Of a stretch of 64,000 nt of DNA, positions 10,645-20,370 are shown piece after piece. Position 1 is the first letter of the stretch. The number at the start of each line of letters is the position of its first letter. The notes beneath the pieces were generated by a model that ran no database searches, was not told the origin of the DNA, and worked only from the letters and a program-made list of their open reading frames with translations. Made by a program: the position numbers and the translations under genes. The DNA comes from Spinacia oleracea (Eukaryota; Streptophyta; Magnoliopsida; Caryophyllales; Amaranthaceae): assembly GCF_020520425.1 (NCBI RefSeq), contig NC_079492.1:3782001-3846000 (forward strand), written 5' to 3'.

Positions 10645-12263
10645 GTCGTTCCTTTTCTCTTTCCCTTGCATTACTATGTATTGTCGCAGTGGGGTCACTG
10701 CATCATTCTAGCTTGGGGGAGGGATATCCTATCCTTTATTGCTTTCTTAGTGTACTTTTTATCGCTCTCATAGGTGTTGTACGCTTTGTACCATCCATTA
10801 GGGGTGGGAGTTTACGTGCAACGAAAAAAATGTACTGCTTTCCTAGTATTATTGATTAGTTTAGTTGTCTTTCTTTACTTGCATTACATTCATATTTCCT
10901 TATACCCTGCATAGTGAATTTAACTTTCAAACCATGTTCAGACTCTTTTTGATTCTTTGGAGCTTCTCTTGAACTTAGCTATGATTCTGAAATTCAGTCG
11001 GTTGTGCTATACATTGATAACTGCTTGGTATTGTGTGAACCAATTGAATGGTATGCGGTAAGATGTTGGTCTCGTATCAAGAATAGCTAGCCAATTATCT
11101 TGTAGGTCACCTTACTATGTGTTTGTGTGATTGATGTGACTTGTTATCGTATGATTTTGGCTTGAGATTCACTAGTAGTTTAGTTGCAACTCACGCATGC
11201 CGCGTATGACAGAGGCCATTCTCTTAGGAAGCCTTCAGACGAATTTAGAAACATCAGTTCCTGCCTTTCATACCCATGTTGTAGCCTTGTCCGTTTATTC
11301 TTTTAACTCCACAAAATTGAGCCCTATTAGCCCCGTTGGTTACTTATCCCGAGTCTAGCTTGGGGGAGCTTCGGTGTTCGTAATGGTTTCGTCGATGTTG
11401 ATTGATTGGCACACTAAGCCAATAGTTCGTGGTTCGAGGCTATGTTTGTATTTGTGGTTCGGAAATGGTGTATATTATTGTTGGCACCCAAGCTTGTAAC
11501 AGTTAGAATTAGATTTATCTATGTACTTTCGATTTCATTCTTTAGTTTCATTTTCAAAAAAAAAAAAAAAAAGAAGAAAAAAAAAAAAGAAAAAAAAAGA
11601 AAGGAAAAAAAAAAAAGAAAAAAAAAAGGGAAAAAAAAAAAAAAAAAATCAAAGAAAAATCAAAAATACGTTTTTCGTTTTTGTATATAGTTTGAAGGCA
11701 GGGAAAGGGGATTGAACAAAGATCATTGACATTATATTATGTTTTTCCCCTTGGTCATATATAACTTGGTTGATTGTTCGGGTTTCATGGTTCGACGGAG
11801 TTGGATTTTCGGCATTATCACGCCGACGCATATAGTTCACATTTGCTCCCCAAGTTGGACCTTACTCTCACTTTTTCCCAAATTATATCCTACCCTTCCT
11901 TTCCACCTAGCCCCGTTACAAGCTTACTATAAAGACCTCTTGATCGGCATGTTTGTTTTGTGAATAAGCGAAAATTGTTTCTTGCTATTGTCATCTTACC
12001 CCGCGTTGCATCATATATTCATATTCTACAAAGTATGCGGCGAAGACTAGCTTGATTGAGAACGGTTTGTGGCTAAGCTTGGTTGTTTCAATTGTGGATC
12101 ATGATGCTTTGTGGTTCTATTTGTATCCGAGCTAAATTTCTGTCTTAATAACTTTGTTTGATTGTTTGCCCGAGAGTTGAGTAGGTTTGTTCAGGTTCAA
12201 TGAAAGTCATGTGCGTCTCATTTCTCTGTTTTCGGTCTAGTGTTGCTTGGGGACAAGCAACAG
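10645..12263 (+). other. Athila 3' spacer
   Basis: Non-coding stretch between the env-position ORF and the polypurine tract. It contains an A/G-only tract (about 11555-11650), which gives spurious lysine-rich frames, and two extra polypurine-tract-like words at 10708-10724 and 11354-11368. Confidence 0.7.
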
Positions 12264-12280
12264 TTTAGCTTGGGGGAATT
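12264..12280 (+). other. Athila polypurine tract
   Basis: TTTAGCTTGGGGGAATT lies immediately before the LTR start TGATGAATCA. This is the expected position of the plus-strand priming site. Confidence 0.8.
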
Positions 12281-12689
12281 TGATGAATCATATTTATATA
12301 GGGTATTCTAGGCTCATTTAGGTTGCATTTCTAGGCATTCGTCTCATTTTAGTTGCATTTAGAGTCATAATTGCATAAGTCGTCGTTATTGTACTCTATT
12401 ACGCTCCGTTTGTGTTTTCTTTGATATTTCAGGTGATTTTACAATCATTTGGGTGCTTTCGGAGTGTTTGGAGGTGGAACGAATGATCACCGGATGGTTT
12501 GAGTCGGAGACGAAGTGTTTGATCGGAGAATTGAGTTTTCCGGGGATGATTAACTCGATGTATCGCTTGTGCATAGCTCGCAAGATCCCTCGTTGGCTCG
12601 CAAGATCCCTCGTTGGCTCGCAAGACATTTATCGTAGGCTCGCTACATCTATCGTCGTGCCTCATCGCTTCATAGTTGCTTGCTTCACT

Positions 12690-13095
12690 AGGCCAGCGAG
12701 GGATGGCTCGCTAGCTCCCTCGCTGCCTCGTTGCTCGTCGCCTTGGCCTGCTATGCATCTCACTAGGCCAGCGAGGGATGGCTCGCTAGCTCCCTCGCTG
12801 CCTCGTTGCTCGTCGCCTTGGCCTGCTATGCATCTCACTAGGCCAGCGAGGGATGGCTCGCTAGCTCCCTCGCTGCCTCGCTGCTCGTCGTCTTGTCTTG
12901 CTGCACTTCACTAGGCCAGCGAGGGATGGCTCGCTAGCTCCCTCGCTGCCTATAGCTTCGTCGCTTAGCTTGCTACACACACGCGCAGGGCAGCGAGGGA
13001 TGACTCGCTAGCTCCCTCGCTGCTCTACCTTCTCGCTAGTCGCTCATCATGATGCCAGCGAGGGATGGTGCGCGAGATCCCTCGCTGCCCATGCC
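12690..13095. repeat. ~75-bp tandem repeat in the LTR
   Basis: Six units start with GGCCAGCGAGGGATGG-like sequence at about 12691, 12766, 12841, 12914, 12988 and 13051. The first three are nearly identical. Each contains the self-complementary core GCGAGGGATGGCTCGCTAGC followed by TCCCTCGCTG, so each unit can fold. The long frame at 12453-12914 is produced by this repeat. Confidence 0.9.
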
Positions 13096-13228
13096 TCGCC
13101 CTCTATCTTCCCGTGTGCGCGGCTCGTGCTCGGGTTTGGCTGCCACATCATCGCTCCATCGACCAATCATCGACGACTTTTATTTTTTATTTTCATATTT
13201 ATTTATTTATTTTATTTTAGAAAATAGG

Positions 13229-13262
13229 AGCATATAAATACTCAAGGGAACTAATTTATTTC
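13229..13262 (+). promoter_or_regulatory. Putative LTR core promoter (TATA box)
   Basis: The word TATAAATA at 13233-13240 sits about 0.85 kb before the LTR end, after the GC-rich repeats. Transcription would begin near 13265-13275 if it is used. This is inferred from the motif and its position only. Confidence 0.45.
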
Positions 13263-14079
13263 TCGGAGGTTATTTTCTTAGAATTCTTTTAAACGCTCAG
13301 TTTTATTTCTCTCTCTACACATTATTGAGCCCTAGTTCATTCCATTCAATAAATCAATATAGAGGTATTTTTCATAATTTCTTTTGCTTTAATTTATTAT
13401 TATTGTTTTCGTTCCTTAGTTTAATTTTTCCTTTGATTATGAAATTCATGTTTATTATTTCTATCATGTTTATTAATTCAATTATGAGCGAGTAGTCGTA
13501 CTCTAGGGCTAAGTAAGGGAAGCCATGTTTATACCATGATTATTATGCATAAAGTTCGTTAATTTATAGATTATTGCTTGAGTATTCCGATTGATTTGTT
13601 TTAATTGTTGATTCATGTTATCGGCCAGTTTCATGAATTGATTATCTAGCTAATAGGAATTAGAATCGAAAGATCGTATTTTTAGAGGCTTAGTGCAATC
13701 GGCAATTCTGATTATGTTAGCGACCGTACTGCATATGTTGAATTGAAAGTGTTAAGACCCGACCGTAGGATTAACATGTACTTTAATTACTCGGCTTAGT
13801 TTATTCATTTATGGATTGATTTGTGTTCTTGGATTGGTATAAGCATGGTGAACCGAACAGACGCCCTAGACCTTTTAATTCATTGATAAGTTCACATTTA
13901 CATTGTTGCTTTAGCTTCATTAGTTAATAATATCCAAAATCAACTTTCGTTATTGAAATAGTTCGTATAATTGGGCAAAAACTAATAGAACTTGTCTCCC
14001 TGTGGGATCGACCCGTATTTGCTAAGTATCTGCTAACAACAGACACCGTGCACTTGCGGTATCACTTTTTAATTCATCA

Positions 14080-15391
14080 TGTGTGCAAGGCATGTGTACT
14101 GTAACTTTAGGGGAGTGTTTGGAGGTGGTTTAGAGTACAGAAAACAATTTTGGACTATTGCAAAAAGCAACACAGTAAATCACTTCAATGAAAACATTGA
14201 AGTAATGAGGGGTATTTCACATGAAGCTGCTGAAGACCTACTGAAAAGGAACTACAAGAAATGGTGTAGGGCATTCTACACTCCATTATCTTGTTGTGAC
14301 AGTGTAGACAACAACATGAGTGAGGTGTTTAATGCATACATCTTGAGTGCAAGGCACAAGCCTATTATTACCATGTTGGAAGATATCAGAGAGGGTTTGA
14401 TGGAAAGACTGCATAAGAAAAGAGAATTCATAGGGAAAAAGGAGATAATGTTGTGTCCTAGGATCCAAATTCAGTTAGAGAAACACAAAATTTGGGCTAG
14501 GGGTTGGAATGCATACTGGGATGGTGGGTTTTGCTATGGAGTAAGAGAAGGTGCAACACAGGTTAAGTATGTGGTGGATCTGAACCAACATACTTGCAGT
14601 TGCAATGCATGGCAGGTGAGTGGGATTCCATGCAAACATGCAATTGTTGCTATATGGAATAAAGTAGACCACCCAGAACAATATGTCAATGCATATTTCT
14701 GCAAACAGACCTACATGAAGGCATATGAATTTTTGTTAGAGCCTTTAAATGGTCCTCAAGAGTGGCCTACTTCTGATAGCATTGTTGTGGCTCCAAAGGT
14801 GAAAAAGGTCAATGGAAGACCTAAAACAAAGAGGAGATATGGTGTTGGAGAGGTAACTGCATCTGGTAAGCTGAAGAGAACAGGTTGTTCTATGAAATGC
14901 AGCTTATGTGGTGTGATAGGCCACAATAAAAGGGGTTGCAAGAATGCCCCTAAGCAACAACAACACAGCAACAATCATGCTACTGCAGAGCAGACCACAC
15001 CACAGCAACAACACCCAAGAACCAGTTCAGCTATACCAATGCACAATAGGGGTGTGGGTATTTATACCTACCCAAATGGGTATCAAAGAATAGCTACTGT
15101 AAGTCATTCAATATGCTCAAATTCTTTCTTACATGTTACTTTACTGTACTGAAGCCAACTTGTTCCTAATTTGTTTTAATTAATGCAGCCTATATCACAA
15201 CACTTCCCCACACCACAGAGGCAAAGACCTCCTGCAGCTTTCTATTCTGATCATGGGGTGAGCAAACCATCTACTCCTTCCCTGCACATGACTTCCCATT
15301 GTCACAGACTCAACCAAGTCAAGGACACACAATATCAAGCCAAGCATTGCAGGATCTTGCAATGGCTAGAAGATTAGAAAAAAGACCATGA
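14080..15391 (+). CDS. MULE transposase, C-terminal part (MuDR family)
   Basis: The frame picks up mid-gene at the Athila border with ARHVYCNFR, a MULE motif after the second catalytic region. It continues through DNNMSEVFNAYI (conserved NN-x-SE-x-FN signature), a SWIM zinc finger (CSCNAWQVSGIPCKHA, CxC...CxH) and a zinc knuckle (CSLCGVIGHNKRGC, CCHC). A Gln/His-rich tail follows. The frame stops at 15150-15152 only if the intron is read: a GTAAGT donor after 15098 and a TAATGCAG acceptor before 15189 splice in phase. A second possible 50-bp intron (15258-15307) would give an end at 15391; without it the stop is at 15375-15377. The apparent Met at 14079 is an artefact of the LTR junction. The gene is disrupted by Athila and cannot make a full transposase here. 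Confidence 0.88.
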
Positions 15392-15472
15392 GGTTAGATT
15401 TTATTGAATTTAAAGTCTTCATTACATTTCATTAGTGCAGATCATTACATTTTACCTACCCACTTAACCCAC

Positions 15473-15901
15473 TTAACTTAAAACAAACCAGATAAAAAAA
15501 AACAGAACCACTAGGATTACAACCCACACTTCACATTTCACACTAATAGGTCTTCTCATCTTGCTCATCACATAGTCTGCCTCCCTCTTCCTTGCATAAT
15601 TGTTAGCTTCACTAAGTTTTGTCCTAAAACTATCAACTTCAGCAGCAAGGCTTTGTTTATCTTGCATTAACCCTAGTATGACAATTGTTTGCCAAGTTGT
15701 TGGTTCTTGTTCATCAATCCATCTAAAAAAGATGCAACCCCTTCTGTTTGTTTCAACATCATAATCTGGACAAGCAATGAACCTCCTTCCAGGATTTTCT
15801 TTTGTCCATGCCTTTTGAATGGATACTGTGAATCCACAGTAGCACCTCTTAGGGTGTTCATTATCACCATTGTTGAACAAAGAGATAGCCCTGTTCATCA
15901 T
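15473..15901 (-). CDS. GRF-type zinc-finger protein with C-terminal membrane segment, carried by the MULE
   Basis: This 142-residue frame has a GRF zinc-finger (zf-GRF) domain at residues 17-65, with Cys20, Cys22, Cys44 and Cys56 and the motif NPGRRFIACP. A charged, probably coiled-coil stretch follows (about 78-115), and then a hydrophobic C-terminal segment (125-142) that could anchor it in a membrane. It converges with the transposase, about 80 bp from its end, and lies inside the terminal repeat, so it is element cargo or an element gene. Upstream, ATTTGCAG just before the ATG and a GTATTT donor near 16001 suggest a 5' UTR intron. GRF fingers bind DNA in other proteins; a role in transposition is unproven. 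Start chosen at the first ATG after the acceptor. Confidence 0.75.
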   Translation of the reverse strand: MMNRAISLFNNGDNEHPKRCYCGFTVSIQKAWTKENPGRRFIACPDYDVETNRRGCIFFRWIDEQEPTTWQTIVILGLMQDKQSLAAEVDSFRTKLSEANNYARKREADYVMSKMRRPISVKCEVWVVILVVLFFFIWFVLS

Positions 15902-16119
15902 TCTGCAAATAAATTACGTTTTAATAATTTATTCCTAAATATGTTTAATTATTGTTAAAATAAGCTAACTTAAGATTTACAAAAAAATGGCAGAAAAATA
16001 CCTTTTTATGTTGAGAAGAGTCAGCTATGGTGGAGCAACAGAGAAAAAACACAGAGCAGAAGATGGAGAAGAAAGAATTTTTTGTTTAAGTGTTTTGTTG
16101 TTGTTTTGATGTGCATGGA

Positions 16120-16416
16120 ATGCTAAATACTTTGTTTTTTGAGAGCCTCAACGGCTATATTTTTGTAAAAAGCTAACTGAAATGAATTTCCCTTTATTTA
16201 ATTATTGGTAAATGGTAAATGTAACTGTTTTTTTGTCGTTTAGTGCCTTTTATTTATTTTCCTTTTAATTTAAATGCATTTTAACGGACGTTAGTGACGG
16301 AAAACAAAAAGCAGCGGATTCCATCCAAACGCAGGGACCTAAATGCTCCTTTTGAAACTTGAGGGACCTAACTGCTCCTTTTGGCAAAGTTTAGGGACCT
16401 ACGGATCTATTTACTC
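16120..16416. repeat. Right terminal inverted repeat of the MULE
   Basis: About 295 bp whose reverse complement matches 46218-46510. The best-conserved part contains AGGGACCTAACTGCTCC and TTGAAACTTGAGGGACC and ends at TTTACTC (16416). Confidence 0.85.
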
Positions 16417-16426
16417 TGTGAAATAG

Positions 16427-16598
16427 AATATAGTACATGGGAAAAGGGAATATAGTACATGGGTGGGGTTTTCAATTCAATTTTAATTAATATAGTACAT
16501 GAGAAAGTGGGGACCTTAGTAGCCAAAATTAGAAACAGGAAGATAATTTTAGGACGCTCGTTTAGAAAAGCAGGAAGATGATTTTGGGACGGAGGGAG
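16427..16598. mobile_element. Right half of a Stowaway-type MITE
   Basis: The sequence ends GGGACGGAGGGAG followed by TA, the right end of a Stowaway (Tc1/mariner-type) MITE. No matching left end is found next to it; the MULE terminus lies at 16416. The simplest reading is that the MULE inserted into this MITE and the left half lies left of the window. Confidence 0.55.
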
Positions 16599-16736
16599 TA
16601 AGTTTTATACAATGTTGCTAAAATAACAAAAGTTTTATACAAGGATTTATCATAAATTTCGTTTTTAACGAGGGTGAGATAGAGGTTTAGTGGTAAGGAG
16701 ATTATGATTGTTCCTCTCATGCCAATATGCCACGTA

Positions 16737-16970
16737 GGTCATGTTCTGTTCACCTTATTCATACTTATTTCAGAAAAAATATGATCAGTTAAGCTCAGTT
16801 AAGTTCAGATATGATAAGTTCATGAAAAATAAGAATTGGCCAAATAAAATTTATAACTAAAATAAGTTTTAATAAGTTCTAATAAGTTCAGATAAGTTCA
16901 GTTAAGTTCAGATAAGTTCAAAAAATAAATTTAGAAAAAATAAGTGAAAATCAGGTAAATAAAACGCAGC
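16737..16970 (+). repeat. Dispersed ~230-bp AAGTTCAG-rich repeat (copy 1, MITE-like)
   Basis: The element is built from AAGTTCAG and AATAAGTT words with weakly inverted ends (TGTTCTGTTCACCTTATT...AATAAAACGCAGC). A second copy lies in the opposite orientation at 48866-49073. A target duplication is not clear. Confidence 0.6.
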
Positions 16971-19587
16971 CGTAATGTCGTTGATGGGTTGGAGACTTGG
17001 GTGTTGTTCACCTTAAGATATGATCGTGCAACTTGGCTCGGGCCATTATCCACCTACACGGAAATATTAACGAACTTGTGTTGTCCCATATTATTTGTGC
17101 ACAAGTTTAAAATGCACAATAATTAATAGAAAGAGAAAATGAAAATTATGACAAATTCTCACGTCGTTGGATGCTATTAAATATAAGCATGAAGTAGCAT
17201 AATTATAGTTCGTGGTTGGTAATTTATAACAAATTCACACGCCGATCTCTTTTTAAAGAAAAATCAGTGTGTCGTTTGGGCGATGTCCCGATTGCTACAG
17301 TGAATAATTAAAATTTTAGATTTTTTTTGAATTCAATATTTGACAAAATACATGTGACCATAAAGTGAATTACATTCATAAAGCTCTTCAACTAAACAGA
17401 CACACTACGTCATTTATCATGCAAAATAATTTTTCAATTAGATCATTTTACAATTTGTATACTTTAATTTATTTCTAGTGGAACTAAGTAATTCAAATTA
17501 ATAAACAACAAATTAGATTTATGCAACCATGCAAGGACATTTCTATAGTTGATGTTTATGAGACTTATGACACTATATTTCTTCATAGTTGTCCTAATTC
17601 TTTAATTAATTTTTTTTTTCCAAAATAGTCCATAGCACATAAACAATATAGTTGTTTTAGACTTCATGTTAACATTTATTTATAAATTTATGCGAAGAGA
17701 TAATCACAATTGGTGGTTGATTAAGAAGGTAATAAGAGTTATCATCTATATTTGAGGTCTGGAGTTCGAACTTCGTTGTATTGATTTTTTGTTGTCCATG
17801 ACATGACATACCACTTGGTGAATGAATGATGTGGCGCAAAAGGAAGAGTATTGTGTGACACATATACGTTTTTCACAATGCCTTTTAATGTATTAGTATA
17901 GATACATAGGATCTTTGCCTGTAAAGTCATCCTTACACAGCAGTTTAGTTTATATTCCGTACATCTTATTTATAATCCAATGTGATATATAACTATTCAA
18001 AAAAAACAAAAAAAAAAACACTCTGTTACAATAATCAATTCAATCTCTGAGCCAAGACCTCACTGATTGAACTTTATGACAAATTCTCACATCGAACGAT
18101 GCTATTAAATAGAAGTAGCATACTCATCGTTCGATGTTGGGAACTTATGACAAATTCACTCGTCGACCTATTTTTAAAGAAAAAAAAAATAGGGAGTACT
18201 CCAATTTACTTTTAATTAGATCTCTACTACTATCAATCTTGTCACCTACACCATGGTTTAAACGTCTACGTAGCAATCCATAACATAATGCGACATTTAA
18301 CAAAGTCATATAATAAATATATACTCATTGATTTATACTGTTTAAAATAAAAAATCAATTCTCTACATTTTCTGTCTAAAATTTACTACTTATCTCCTCG
18401 AATTGAATAACCATAAATGAATGACCTACTTTCCACCAATATTTCATAATTTCATAAAAAAAAAACAAAAAAAAATATATACACCAATAAAAATGACTAA
18501 CCGTTGGCTAAGAACAAGAAAAGGCAATGTTGCTCTCCAAAATTCTGCATAAAATAAACAAGTTAATACATCTCACACGGGATATTGGCGCGGCTCAATC
18601 AAATACACCGCGATCTCTAATATGAGAACTCGGTTTTCTGATTGAATCGTACCAATATCCCATGCACGTTTAAGCAAATAAAAAAATGTGTAAAAACAAC
18701 CTAAAAAGGGGATAAAAGAAAAAAAAAATGTGTAGCTAGTATTGGAAAAGGATCTTTCTGGACGTGTAGGGGTAAAGTTGCGTACATCTGATAAACTCGA
18801 GCGATTCAGCTCGAGATTGTGTTTTAAGATATTTAGGAATTTAGAGGATTGATATAGGGAGAGAATTGGAGAAATGAAGGAGGAGAATGAATGGTTTTTG
18901 AAATTTTAGAGAATGAACGGTTTATGAAATTTTAAAGAATGAATTGGTGAAATTAATATTGGCCAACAACCAATGCAAAATAGGGGGAAATGGGTGTAGG
19001 GCAAAAAGGAAATGATATTAAAACCTATCAATGTTTTGGGTATTTATGAGGATGAGTTGGGAAGGATGGGAAGAGGGGGGCAAGAATCAAGATGAGTGTG
19101 AATTAAAGATGCTATTCTATTTAATTTTTGAATTTCAAAAATAAGATTATTAATATTTTTTTAATGGTAGGTGAACTAATAAAAACATTGATTTTAATGG
19201 GGGTAGATGAGTATTTATGGTCCATTTTTTAGGTCAGAAATATTAGCTTTTTTTAAAATTTAATTACTCCATAATAATAACGATAATAATATGATTTGAT
19301 TTTTTGATTAGGATTTGGTATTAATTATTATTATTATATGAATATATGAATTTGACTTTGGAATTAATCACCTTTTTAACTAACCACTTTTTTCTATTTT
19401 GAGGGGATCTTGCCAAATCGTGTATGATTGAGATGTTTAATACTTCGAATTAGAGGGGATTATATCATATCATGATGACGGATTCTTTGGTGAAAATAGT
19501 TATTATACGGTTTGACAAAGAAATCATTAACAAATCTTTTAGTGGAAACATAAGGAGATATGACAATTAGGGTAGTCAATCGAGCTA
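16971..19587. other. Intergenic, AT-rich, no gene supported
   Basis: I see no coding region here. A ~115-bp sequence starting GACAAATTCTCAC occurs at about 17150-17262 and again, diverged, at 18076-18190. The second copy contains an inverted repeat around CATCGAACGATG. At 17690-17860 a tRNA-like B box (GAGTTCGAAC) may mark an old SINE. At 18575-18662 GGGATATTGG...CCAATATCCC forms a short inverted repeat. Confidence 0.5.
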
Positions 19588-19745
19588 ATGCATAATATGT
19601 GTTGGCGTATGATATAAAGAGTGACCATTACAATTAAATGAACAATTACACATGACTGGTAATGCGTTCATAATACGTGTTGGTGTATAATACAAAGAGT
19701 GTCCATTACAATTAAATAAACAATTAAAAAAACGCACATATCACA
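19588..19745. repeat. Two ~85-bp diverged tandem units
   Basis: Two adjacent units share ATAATAYGTGTTGG, ATAAAGAGTG and CATTACAATTAAATGAACAATTA-like sequence. They lead directly into the hairpin at 19726-19809. Confidence 0.7.
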
Positions 19746-19809
19746 AGCATGATGCATACACAATACGTGTCGGTCGCATGCATCATGCTTGTGATATGTG
19801 CGTTTTTTT
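19726..19809. repeat. Perfect 32-bp-arm hairpin
   Basis: The left arm 19726-19757 and right arm 19778-19809 are exact reverse complements, separated by a 20-bp loop. The arms contain CGCACATATCACAAGCATGA and its complement. The structure could be a foldback element end, a young MITE or a small-RNA-producing inverted repeat; the sequence alone does not decide. Confidence 0.9.
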
Positions 19810-20265
19810 CATGATATACTACAAAATGGGGAAGTTATAATTGAACACTCAATTACTTTAATACGTACGTAGTTATAATATGCATAATATTTTTATTTTT
19901 TTGAGGGAAATAATATGACAATATAATCTCACCTAACTTCTAAAATCATTCGTCATATTGACACGTATGTTAGCTAAATAAGTAATTGGAACGACTTAAC
20001 TGGATGTTGCGTAATACGAACTGAAACGATTGTCGTGTCGTGGCCGGACCACTGCTCTAAAAGACAATTCCGCGCTACCTCCGATGCAGTAGAACGCTTG
20101 CGGTTGCCCTCCAGGGTTTATACGACACCGAGAATTATGTGCACTCACAATCCCCGATTGGAGACCAGAATATTTGCCCAGAAAGAGAGGAATTTGAGAG
20201 AGAGATTGATTGTAAGTTTCTATATCTTTTGTGGAAATAAACGATGAATTTATAATGAGGCTTTG

Positions 20266-20370
20266 GGAAACTGCAACAGCAAAAAACGGCTAGTGGAGAA
20301 GTTACGGGAGTAATGGGGAACTGCAACAGTCATAAAACGGCTAGTGGGGAGTAATGACGGGAGTAATGCG
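20266..20370. repeat. Two ~50-bp tandem units in an LTR-like fragment
   Basis: Two units share GGGAACTGCAACAG, AAAACGGCTAGTGG and GGGAGTAATG. The surrounding GC-richer sequence (about 20020-20560) resembles a promoter/leader fragment of an old LTR element, but no borders can be fixed. Confidence 0.5.

Larger units (their letters stand above)
1..14079 (+). mobile_element. Athila-clade Ty3/gypsy retroelement, 3' portion, split by a CACTA transposon
   Basis: This is the 3' part of an LTR retroelement. In order it has reverse transcriptase, RNase H, integrase, a long spacer, an env-position ORF with the ATHILA-family look, a polypurine tract and one 3' LTR. The 5' LTR, gag and protease lie left of the window. 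The integrase sequence, the large extra ORF after pol and the 1.8 kb LTR place it in Athila. Bases 1049-6557 belong to a CACTA transposon inserted in pol, so about 8.6 kb of Athila is visible. Apart from that insertion the pol segments and the env-position ORF read as long open frames, so the copy looks fairly recent. LTR-LTR dating is impossible with one LTR. The element itself lies inside a MULE transposase gene. It is treated here as a fossil. Confidence 0.92.
12281..14079 (+). repeat. Athila 3' LTR
   Basis: The LTR begins TGATGAAT and ends ATTCATCA, an 8-bp terminal inverted repeat, directly after the polypurine tract. It is 1799 bp, within the Athila range. It contains a GC-rich tandem repeat (12690-13095) and a TATA-like element at 13233-13240. 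Immediately downstream the sequence resumes inside a MULE transposase frame, which fixes the right border. The partner 5' LTR and 5-bp target duplication (predicted TGTGT at 14080-14084) lie partly outside the window. Confidence 0.9.
14080..16416. mobile_element. Autonomous-type Mutator-like element (MULE), right part
   Basis: The right part of a MULE: transposase gene (plus strand), a convergent GRF zinc-finger gene (minus strand) and a right terminal inverted repeat ending TTTACTC at 16416. The repeat type is confirmed by a complete non-autonomous element at 46218-47954 whose two ends match it. The left part is cut off because the Athila element inserted in the transposase gene and extends past the window edge. 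The predicted right target duplication begins TGTGAAATAG at 16417. Confidence 0.88.

Noticed and set aside
11442-11715. Lysine-rich frames
   Set aside because: They read through an A/G-only tract in the Athila 3' spacer.
12453-12914. 153-codon plus-strand frame with repeated ARDGSLAPSLPRCSS
   Set aside because: It is a by-product of the 75-bp GC-rich tandem repeat inside the Athila LTR; no domain and it starts outside the repeat.
15183-15377. Independent small gene after the transposase
   Set aside because: It is in phase with the transposase after a GT-AG intron and reads as its C-terminal exon.
17690-17860. SINE with B box GAGTTCGAAC
   Set aside because: Only one polymerase III box is convincing, and no target duplication or tail could be found.
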